From: Nitratireductor thuwali
GTDB taxonomy: Bacteria > Pseudomonadota > Alphaproteobacteria > Rhizobiales > Rhizobiaceae
Direction: 5' to 3'
NCBI RefSeq assembly: GCF_036621415.1
Contig: NZ_CP030941.1
Span: forward strand, 930,001 to 994,000
Length of the DNA stretch: 64,000 nt
Part shown: positions 1 to 6,531 of the stretch, piece by piece
How the letters are laid out: every line of letters starts with the position of its first letter
Numbering within the stretch: position 1 is the stretch's first letter
Program-made: the position numbers and the translations under genes
The notes under the pieces: model-generated
The model's database searches: none
What the model was told of the DNA's origin: nothing
What the model saw: only the letters and a program-made list of their open reading frames with translations

Positions 1-1
1 C

Positions 2-304
2 GCGCGAGCATTGAATATCTGGGTCAGCGCCCGCGACCTAGCGCAACTTGTCCTGATCGGACTTGAGCATCCCGACATCACCTGTACAACGGTCTTTGGC
101 GTGTCCCGCGTGCCATCCAACTGGTGGAACAACAGCACCGCAACGGAGCTGGGCTACAGACCCGCCGACACCGCCGAAGCGATCGCCGGGCCTGAATCCG
201 AGCAAGAACTCCCTTCGCCGCTGCCGCAGATCGCTGAGTACTTCCAGGGCGGTCGTTTCTGTGTGATCGACCATGACGGCAAGATGCGGCAGCGCCGGCC
301 ATGA
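2..304 (+). CDS. Uronate dehydrogenase-like NAD-dependent epimerase/dehydratase, C-terminal part
   Basis: The gene enters from outside the window, so only about 100 C-terminal residues are seen and no start codon is visible. The segment VFGVSRVPSNWWNN followed by LGYRPADTAE matches the C-terminus of uronate dehydrogenases, which oxidise galacturonate or glucuronate to aldarolactones with NAD+. The catalytic Rossmann half lies upstream. The stop overlaps the next start (ATGA), so it is translationally coupled to an aldose 1-epimerase, which fits sugar-acid catabolism. A related SDR-type sugar epimerase is the main alternative. Confidence 0.75.
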   Translation, partial: ARALNIWVSARDLAQLVLIGLEHPDITCTTVFGVSRVPSNWWNNSTATELGYRPADTAEAIAGPESEQELPSPLPQIAEYFQGGRFCVIDHDGKMRQRRP

Positions 305-1212
305 CGATCTCCGAAGGCTCGTCCTCAGACACACTTGCGCACCCGATCTCCGATCGTCACACCATCCGCAACGATTGCTTCGAGGCAACATTCCAGCCCT
401 TGGCGGGCGGGCGCATGCTGCGTCTGCGCCATGTCGGTCACGGCGATCTTCTCGTACCGCTGCACGACACCTCTTTCGACCCGGTCAAATGGCCCAAGGC
501 GGGGGCTTTCCCCCTATTTCCGTTTCACAACCGGCTGCGAGGTGCCGCGTTCAAGCATGATGGACGCCTGATCCGACTGAAGCCCAACGCGGCGAACGGG
601 GCGGACGTCATGCACGGACCGGCGCACCGCCGCGCGTGGATCGTCACCGAGAAGGGCGCCGATTTCATCGAGATGGCTCTGGCCTATCGCGCCGACGATG
701 AATGGCCGTTCGACTTCACCGCCACTCAAAGGTTCGAACTTCATGCAGAGCACCTTTCCATTGGCCTGAGCCTCACGAATACGAGCGGCGCGCCCATGCC
801 TGGCGGTATTGGCTGGCATCCATATTTCAAGCCGCCGCGTGACGGAGTGGTCATGACCGACGCAGCAAGCCGGTGGGAACCAGCCGGTCCGAAAGGCCTT
901 CCCGAACGAACGGCTCGCTACGGCAGCACAGGGGGCAACTCGATCGAGATCGATTCCACCCGGCATTTTTCCGACTGGACGGAAGCGAGCGCATGGATCG
1001 GCGATGGCGCCAGGATCACCCTTTCCGGCAGCCCCCGCCTCTCCTGTCTCGTCGTGCACTGGAGGACCGAGTACCTTTGCCTCGAACCTGCATCCCATGT
1101 CTCGGGCGCCTTCGCAGCCCTTCCGGAACCCTCTCCTGAGACCGGCCTGTGTTTGCTGGCCCCTGGTGAAACGCTCGCTGGTATTGCAAGGCTGTCCGTT
1201 GACCGTCCATGA
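301..1212 (+). CDS. Aldose 1-epimerase family protein
   Basis: A 303-aa protein of normal length for the galactose mutarotase fold, predicted to interconvert alpha and beta anomers of an aldose or uronic acid in the cytoplasm. Visible family marks are FPFHNRLRG near residue 75-85, the HGPAHRRAW segment with the first active-site histidine, GWHPYFK with the second histidine, and a C-terminal TEYLCLEPASH carrying the probable catalytic glutamate. The ATG overlaps the stop of the uronate dehydrogenase-like gene by four bases. Together they suggest anomer supply for a uronate dehydrogenase. Substrate is inferred from context only. Confidence 0.85.
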   Translation: MTISEGSSSDTLAHPISDRHTIRNDCFEATFQPLAGGRMLRLRHVGHGDLLVPLHDTSFDPVKWPKAGAFPLFPFHNRLRGAAFKHDGRLIRLKPNAANGADVMHGPAHRRAWIVTEKGADFIEMALAYRADDEWPFDFTATQRFELHAEHLSIGLSLTNTSGAPMPGGIGWHPYFKPPRDGVVMTDAASRWEPAGPKGLPERTARYGSTGGNSIEIDSTRHFSDWTEASAWIGDGARITLSGSPRLSCLVVHWRTEYLCLEPASHVSGAFAALPEPSPETGLCLLAPGETLAGIARLSVDRP

Positions 1213-1756
1213 TGCAGCCGGCGTGCCAGCAAAGCGCAGCGGGAAGCCTTGCTTGGCTGCCCTAGCCGGCCAACGACCGTCATGAGAAGCGTGACGGTTT
1301 TGTCGAATACGCCCATGGCGTGCGGCTGGCGCTAGGACAACGACTCTCTCTCTCGTCCTGTTCGACCACACCATCAGCACCGATCAGTCGCTGCAGTGTC
1401 CTGGCGAACGCGTTCCAACGCTGCTGCGGGCGCATGACGAGATCCGGCAGCCAGAGGCTGATCTGCGGGAAGGCTGCGAAGAGGATGAGGACGATCGTCA
1501 GCGGCAGGAAATACGGGATCACCCTGAGCATCAGCAAGCCCGTTGGCAGCGCGTTGTCCATCCAATCCTCTGACGGCTTCCGCCGAAAGGGCATCTCGGA
1601 ACCTTCCCGCCGAGTGGCGGTTCCTGCACAATGACCGCTACACTTCCGCTCCGGCGCTCAAGCCGCATTGGCCATGCCTGGCGCCGAAAGCCGCCGGAAA
1701 GGGCCGATTGCCTTTACGCGACACGTACAAGGCAGCGGGTTCGAACAGGACAGCTT
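1213..1756. other. Intergenic stretch with only the TRAP permease remnant
   Basis: Apart from the permease remnant no coding signal, RNA gene or clear terminator was seen here. Confidence 0.6.
1410..1530 (-). pseudogene. Remnant of a TRAP transporter large permease (DctM) 3' end
   Basis: On the minus strand this reads VIPYFLPLTIVLILFAAF then PQISLWLPDLVM, almost the same as the last residues of the intact TRAP permease that ends at 47226. DNA identity with about 47216-47327 is visible over roughly 110 bases and stops abruptly on both sides. The TAG stop of the intact gene is CAG here, so the frame runs on into unrelated sequence. No other part of the permease is present nearby. Since uronate dehydrogenase genes often sit beside TRAP operons, it may be the scar of a deleted hexuronate transporter. 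Confidence 0.8.
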
Positions 1757-2254
1757 GTGAGACGGTCGGGCAGATCTCTTGCGGTTATTGCCGTAGCCAT
1801 GCTGGCCGCCTGCAGCGACTTCCCGAAAGATCCGCAAGCGACGACGCAGAGAGCCGTTGGCGGCGTCGTTCGCGTCGGCCTTTCCGAAAACCCGCCCTGG
1901 ACGGATGTCGATCCGGAACCTGGCGGTGTCGAGGTGGAACTCATCAGACGCTATGCCGAAGCGATAGGGGCACGGGCGGAATGGCAGTACGGAGCGGCAA
2001 ACGACCTGCTCGCGAAGCTGGAACATTTCGAGCTCGACATCGTGGCCGCTGGTTTGACCGCCGACACACCGTGGAAGGGGCGCATCGCCACGACGCTTCC
2101 CTATCTCACAGCCGATACGGATGGCGACGGCACCAGGGAGCGGCATGTGCTGGCGGTTCCGCCGGGCGAGAACGGCTGGCTCGTACGGCTGGACAAGTTC
2201 CTCCACACGCATCAGCAGGAGGCGCTGCTTCTGCTTTCGGAGGCTTTACAGTGA
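1757..2254 (+). CDS. Short substrate-binding-like (SBP_bac_3) lipoprotein
   Basis: The GTG at 1757 gives an arginine-rich start, a hydrophobic core and a lipobox MLAAC about 17-21 residues in, so the product should be a periplasm-facing lipoprotein. The mature part (VRVGLSENPPWTD, then VEVELIRRYAEAIGARAEW and LDIVAAGLTADTPWKGRIATT) resembles the first lobe of amino-acid-type solute-binding proteins. At about 165 aa it is far shorter than the usual 250; most of the second lobe is missing and the end is an amphipathic helix. It directly precedes a cation-efflux gene with no ABC permease nearby, so a sensory or accessory role is more likely than classic uptake. Confidence 0.6.
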   Translation: MRRSGRSLAVIAVAMLAACSDFPKDPQATTQRAVGGVVRVGLSENPPWTDVDPEPGGVEVELIRRYAEAIGARAEWQYGAANDLLAKLEHFELDIVAAGLTADTPWKGRIATTLPYLTADTDGDGTRERHVLAVPPGENGWLVRLDKFLHTHQQEALLLLSEALQ

Positions 2255-2309
2255 GCGATGCGCAACCGACAGGGCGCGTGCGGCCGCCGCCGCGTGGGAG
2301 AAAAGCGTC

Positions 2310-3329
2310 ATGCGGGCCGTAACAGCCGTCGACATACCCGACGATCGCAAGCCGGATTACCGCAAGGCGAAGTGGATCCAGTGGATCACCATCGCCTATC
2401 TCGTTTCCGTCGCTATCGTGCTTTACTTCGTGCTGGGCTCTTCCCAGGCCATGCGTGCCGCATGGCTGGAGGACATGCTCAGCATCATACCGTCGGTCTC
2501 CTGGGTGATAGCCACGCCGATCGCCTGGCGCAAACCGGACGGGAACTTCCCCTACGGCTATCACAGGGCCGTCGGCATCGCCTATCTCGCATCCGCCCTG
2601 CCCCTCCTCGGCCTCGGACTTTACCTGATCATCGAAGCCGCGATGAAGCTGTTCCAAGCGACCCATCCCAGCATGGGCACGATGGTTATTCTCGGCGAAC
2701 CCGTCTGGATCGGCTGGCCGGCACTCCTGGCGCTTGCTTATAGTGCCATACCTTCCGTCATTCTCGGCCGTCTGAAGCTGCCGCTCGCGCGCCGCCTGCA
2801 CGACAAGCCGCTGATCGCCGATGCCAAGATGCGCAAGGCAGACTGGCTGACCGCCGGCGCCGCCGGCATCGGGGTGATCGGCATCGGCTTCGGCATCTGG
2901 TGGCTGGACGCCGCGGCAGCGCTCCTGATCGGGCTTGACGTATTGCGCGACGGCTTCGCCCAGACATCACGTTCGATCGGCGACCTGGCCGATCGTCGTC
3001 CGACGACGGCCGAGGGCGGGGAGGATGACCTGCCCGAACGGCTGCGTGACTGGCTTTGCCGCCTGTCGTGGGTCGAGAATGCCGACGTCCGCATGCGCGA
3101 GGCGGGCCACGTGCTTTATGGCGAAGGGTTCGTGGTTCCGAAGGACGAAGGTGATCTCATCCGGCGCATAAACGATGCCGCCGACGAGGCACTGGGGCTC
3201 GACTGGCGTGTTGCCGAGTTCACGATCACCCCCGTGGCATCGCTGAGCGTGGTCGAAGGCCGAAGCGACGGGGCAAGCGAGCCTGCCCGCGCCGCCCGGG
3301 ACAGGCATAGATCCCGCCCGGGCCGTTAG
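2310..3329 (+). CDS. Cation diffusion facilitator-like membrane protein (variant metal site)
   Basis: A 339-aa protein with the six-helix layout and C-terminal cytoplasmic domain of cation diffusion facilitators. ATG 2310 is chosen because GGGAG lies just upstream. FPYGYHRAVGIAYLASALPL corresponds to the HPYGHGR region between helices 2 and 3. The two helix motifs that normally supply the zinc site (HxxxD/DxxxD) read WLEDML and ADAKMRKAD, so the histidines are absent and the transported ion may differ from zinc or transport may be lost. It lies 55 bases downstream of the lipoprotein gene and probably shares its transcript. Confidence 0.75.
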   Translation: MRAVTAVDIPDDRKPDYRKAKWIQWITIAYLVSVAIVLYFVLGSSQAMRAAWLEDMLSIIPSVSWVIATPIAWRKPDGNFPYGYHRAVGIAYLASALPLLGLGLYLIIEAAMKLFQATHPSMGTMVILGEPVWIGWPALLALAYSAIPSVILGRLKLPLARRLHDKPLIADAKMRKADWLTAGAAGIGVIGIGFGIWWLDAAAALLIGLDVLRDGFAQTSRSIGDLADRRPTTAEGGEDDLPERLRDWLCRLSWVENADVRMREAGHVLYGEGFVVPKDEGDLIRRINDAADEALGLDWRVAEFTITPVASLSVVEGRSDGASEPARAARDRHRSRPGR

Positions 3330-3365
3330 GCGCCGTTTTTCTGCCAGGGACGATGGTCCCTCGGC

Positions 3366-3770
3366 TCAGTTGGAGGCGCCCTGCCCCAGCATATAGATGA
3401 TGAGCTGGCCATCTTCGCTGATATCCGCTGCGACGACCGAATCCAGCGAAAAGTCCGGGTCCTCGGACTGAAGTTTTTCCATGAGCGCTTCATTGGCGCC
3501 GATGGCAGCCTGAAGATCCCCCACATCCGCTGCCCGCTCATCGATCTCCGACTGCAGCGCCTCGCCCTCGACGGACCCCACCGTCTCGATCGAGATGATC
3601 TGGAGTTCCCCGATCTCCTCCAGATTCCTGATCTCCGACGGCGTCGTTTCCATATTCTCCATTGCCGTCATCGCTGCCTCTGGGCTGGCCTCTTCCTGTG
3701 CCGAAACGACCGTTACGGCCGAGCACAGCGTCGTTCCGACAACGACGAGAATTGCGGGCAGATGTGACAT
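3366..3770 (-). CDS. Small secreted protein, stress-linked paralogue family (copy 1)
   Basis: ATG 3770 is chosen over the upstream GTG because GGAGG lies 5 bases before it. The 134-aa product has a signal peptide ending near VVSAQ and a mature, acidic, helical domain. Its C-terminus (LQAAIGANEALMEKLQ, then VVAADISEDGQLIIYM) follows the same pattern as the small secreted proteins at 4261 and 20554, so the three look like diverged paralogues. No catalytic residues or metal-binding cysteines are seen. A GGAAC-N16-GGTT element lies upstream. Function unknown. Confidence 0.75.
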   Translation of the reverse strand: MSHLPAILVVVGTTLCSAVTVVSAQEEASPEAAMTAMENMETTPSEIRNLEEIGELQIISIETVGSVEGEALQSEIDERAADVGDLQAAIGANEALMEKLQSEDPDFSLDSVVAADISEDGQLIIYMLGQGASN

Positions 3771-3825
3771 GCAAACCTCCACGGGACTATCGCCTTACGC
3801 GTATTGCTTTGGAACCTGACGTCCG

Positions 3826-3850
3826 AACCTGGCGAAGCCGGTTAGGTTCC
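3826..3850 (-). promoter_or_regulatory. EcfG-type promoter candidate (GGAAC-N16-GGTT)
   Basis: Read on the minus strand, GGAAC (3850-3846) is followed after exactly 16 bases by GGTT (3829-3826), about 55 bases before the ATG at 3770. This matches the alphaproteobacterial general-stress promoter pattern. Confidence 0.6.
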
Positions 3851-3867
3851 ATTGATAACTTCGGACA

Positions 3868-3893
3868 GGAACATTCGGCTGAGGTTGGCGGTT
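3868..3893 (+). promoter_or_regulatory. EcfG-type promoter candidate (GGAAC-N17-GGTT)
   Basis: GGAAC at 3868-3872 and GGTT at 3890-3893 are separated by 17 bases, 31 bases before the ATG of the HhH protein at 3924. It sits back to back with the element at 3826-3850 for the divergent gene. Confidence 0.6.
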
Positions 3894-3923
3894 GCGGCTA
3901 TGGTCTTCGAACGGAGAAGCGGC

Positions 3924-4181
3924 ATGGCGAATATGCCTGACATTCCCTCCCGTCCGATCAGCGGCGAAGGATTGGAGCATAGCGGCAGCGAGGTGGTCGA
4001 TATCAACGCAGCGTCCTTCGAGCAGCTGAGGCGGCTTCCGGGGCTCGATGCGCAGAAGGCGAGACTCATCTGTGAGCGCCGGCCCTTCGCCCGCTGGGAC
4101 GAGGTGCAGCTTCTCGACGGTTTCGGCAAGGATACGATCGCGCTGCTGAAGGCGGGCGGGGCGGAAATCCGCAGACTATAG
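3924..4181 (+). CDS. Small helix-hairpin-helix (ComEA-like) protein
   Basis: An 85-aa protein; ATG 3924 follows a GGAG with good spacing. The core VVDINAASFEQLRRLPGLDA, then KARLICERRPFARWDEVQLL, is the tandem helix-hairpin-helix fold that holds DNA non-specifically in ComEA and related proteins. It has no signal peptide or membrane anchor, so unlike ComEA it should be cytoplasmic. The GGAAC-type promoter and the downstream small secreted protein (80-base gap) place it in the stress block. A role in DNA protection or repair is inference. Confidence 0.8.
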   Translation: MANMPDIPSRPISGEGLEHSGSEVVDINAASFEQLRRLPGLDAQKARLICERRPFARWDEVQLLDGFGKDTIALLKAGGAEIRRL

Positions 4182-4260
4182 CTCCAGGTGCAACGGAGCG
4201 CTGCCGGTCAGCTTCTGGTCCGGCCGGGAACTCGCTTGGATGGCAAGGAGAAGGAGACGG

Positions 4261-4662
4261 ATGATGCATCGAATGAAACGGGTAACATGTGCTGCCGTCA
4301 CGCTGGCTCTGGCGTCCGCCATGGCCGGCCAGTCCAGCGCACAGGATGAGCCTGTTGGGTATGGGGAGGCATTTGCTGCCCTGGAGGCGTCGACGCTTCT
4401 CGACCTCGACAATATCGAAGCTGAAGCGACGGTGGATATTGTCCCGATGTCCGAAGTGGAGCCGACCAACGGCGCCAATGCGGAAGCTTTCGCGAAGATG
4501 AGGGAGGGCCATGCCGCTGCGCTCGAAGACGTGCGCCAGCAGGTCAGAAACAATGAAAAGATCACGTCGGCGCTTAAGGCCGAGGGCTATACGGCCGATC
4601 AGGTCGTCGCCGTTTGGAATGACGCCGACAAGGAAGTCACAGTCTTCGTCGAGGAGATGTAG
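4261..4662 (+). CDS. Small secreted protein, stress-linked paralogue family (copy 2)
   Basis: The 133-aa product starts at ATG 4261 behind AAGGAG. It has a signal peptide ending near AGQSSAQ and a short acidic mature domain. Its C-terminal half (LEDVRQQVRNNEKITSALKA then VVAVWNDADKEVTVFV) aligns by eye with the C-termini of the proteins at 3366 and 20554: a helix with a central Asn-Gln/Glu, then a VVA strand and a final hydrophobic strand. It probably shares a transcript with the HhH gene. Function unknown. Confidence 0.7.
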   Translation: MMHRMKRVTCAAVTLALASAMAGQSSAQDEPVGYGEAFAALEASTLLDLDNIEAEATVDIVPMSEVEPTNGANAEAFAKMREGHAAALEDVRQQVRNNEKITSALKAEGYTADQVVAVWNDADKEVTVFVEEM

Positions 4663-4842
4663 CCGGCATCTTGCGCCCGCCGGTCAGCCGAGGCCGGCGG
4701 GCCACCTTTCTTGCGTCGGGGAGGTGCCGGTGCCCAGAATGATCGCTCATGACGGGCCGGTTGGCACGCCTCGCTATGACGAACCCCCACCTGAACATCA
4801 CCGGGGTCAGATACCTTCCTGTAGGTGCGCTGCGTAGGCAGC

Positions 4843-6092
4843 TCAAGCGTCCTTCTCTTCTTCCGCCCCCTGCGTTTCTTTCCGTCGCCCGTAGATCATG
4901 TTGCTCATGGGCGCCCCGCTCGCTCCGTGGGCGAAGACCGAGGCCAGCACTGAAGCGCTTGCCAAGTGCCAGACCATCGCGTCGGCACCCCGCGAAAGCG
5001 CGAAGAGCGCGTAGAAGAAGGTGGAGATGCCGATCGGCCCGAACCAGGCGAGATAGGCGAGGTCGCGCCGCTGCAGATGGCCGCGCAGCAGCGGCGCGAG
5101 CACCAGAAAGACCGGCAGGCGGCGCACTATCAGGATGCCGAGCGCGAAGCCCGGGACGGCCCAGCCGAGCTGCCGCCACTCCGGCCAGGGCAAGGCGATG
5201 CCGAAGAGTACGAAAATGGATGGCGTGATGAGGTGGTTGATCGCCTCCTGGACGTTCTCCTCCGATTGTTTGGTGTCGGTGTCCGACATCAGGTTGAAGG
5301 CCACGCCTGCCACGAACACGGAGATCAGCGCGTCGCCCCCGAGCAGGCGCGCTGCACCCAGGGTGAAGAATGTCAGCGCGAGCGTGAAGGTCAAAACGGA
5401 GTAGCTCTCGATGATGCTTTTCCTGCGCGCCCAACCAAGCACGCGGGCCGCTGCCGCCCCGACGACCGCGCCGATGACGGCGCTCATGGCGACGCCCAGC
5501 AGGAAGCCGGTCACCAGCCATTCGCCGGCCACGCCGGAGCTGCCGCCGATCACCAGGAGCGGCAGCAGAACCAGCACATAGGCAAGGCCGTCATTGGCGC
5601 CGGATTCGAGGCTGAGAGCGGCGCGCACGCGCGAGGGTAGCCTTTCCTCGGCAAATCTTCCCGTCACGATGTTGCTGGAGACGATCGGATCCGTCGGGGT
5701 CAGCACCGCGCCCACGAGCAGGGCCGTCCACGGCGGCAGGCCGAACATCCAGCCGGCCAGAGCGGCACTGCAGGCCCACATGCCGACCATGCCGAGCGTG
5801 AGCAGCACTGCGGCGGGCCGCGCCAGCGTGCGGAAGTCAGTTGGGCTGAGCCGCAGGCCTATGCCCATAAGCCCCACGGCGAGCCTATCCGCGCCACCTG
5901 CTCGATGATCGCATGCCGGTCTCCCCACGTCCGCAGGTCAATGACGTCGAGAGCTACCGGTCCCACGACGATTCCCAAAGTCACCGCCACCATCGGCTCG
6001 GAGACCGGATAGTGCTTCATCTTCTGCGAGACGAGGCTGATGGCGATGATCAGCGCCCCGGCGATTGCAAGCGAAAGGTTGAGTTGTGGCAT
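4843..6092 (-). pseudogene. Na+/H+ (CPA1-type) antiporter, interrupted by a one-base frameshift
   Basis: The N-terminal part (from MPQLNLSLAIAGALI, start near 6092) runs to IEQVARIG and then leaves the frame near 5883, ending at a TAG about 5866. The rest continues in another frame from LAVGLMGIGLRLSP to the stop at 4843. Removing one base from a sequence like GGC CTC would give exactly this junction. The combined protein of about 415 aa has the multi-helix layout of CPA1 cation:proton antiporters, with LTPTDPIVSSNIV and SLESGANDGLAYVLVLLPL matching the ion-binding helices. It is last in the respiratory operon. Either a recent pseudogene or a sequencing error. Confidence 0.75.
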
Positions 6093-6149
6093 GGGCACAC
6101 CGTCACTGCTCAACGTCGGCAGCGCCGGAATGGTTGCTGCCGAAACGGA

Positions 6150-6530
6150 TCACCCGCATGTCGGCAGGAAGAACAGCGGCGCCGTCACATAGATCACCGC
6201 AACTGCGGAGAGAAGGCACAGCAGGAGGCCGCCGAGCGCCATAAACTGATGCCGGACCTGCACTGAATCCTTGGGGGTCCGGAATCCTCCAGCCTGGAAC
6301 CAGCGCCGCCAGGCCAGAAGCGTCAGGACGGCGATTGCCGCCAGCGCCACCCCGCTCACCACCATCAGCACCGATCTGACGGCGCTCCACTCCCCGGCGC
6401 CGGCCATTCCGAAGCCGAAAGCGCAGGCGACGGCGACGACGACGTAGCAGACCAGGAAATGCACGGCCCAGACCAGCGGTCCGGCCACCATGCCGATTAG
6501 GCTGTCGCGGTCGATGACGTTCATTGCCAT
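6150..6530 (-). CDS. Four-helix membrane protein of the oxidase operon
   Basis: A 126-aa protein with about four hydrophobic segments, no cysteine pair and no recognised catalytic motif. It follows the fused oxidase subunit I-III gene by a single base, so it is translationally linked and probably helps oxidase assembly or forms a small oxidase subunit. Proteins of this size and position are common downstream of caa3-type oxidase genes. The assignment rests on context and topology. Confidence 0.7.
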   Translation of the reverse strand: MAMNVIDRDSLIGMVAGPLVWAVHFLVCYVVVAVACAFGFGMAGAGEWSAVRSVLMVVSGVALAAIAVLTLLAWRRWFQAGGFRTPKDSVQVRHQFMALGGLLLCLLSAVAVIYVTAPLFFLPTCG

Positions 6531-6531
6531 G

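Noticed and set aside
3811..3850. Ten-base inverted repeat GGAACCTGAC/GTTAGGTTCC as a terminator
   Set aside because: No T tract follows and the arm coincides with the GGAAC promoter element.
4240..4260. Upstream ATG at 4240 as the start of the small secreted protein
   Set aside because: It would place an Arg run before the signal peptide and overlaps the AAGGAG that serves ATG 4261.
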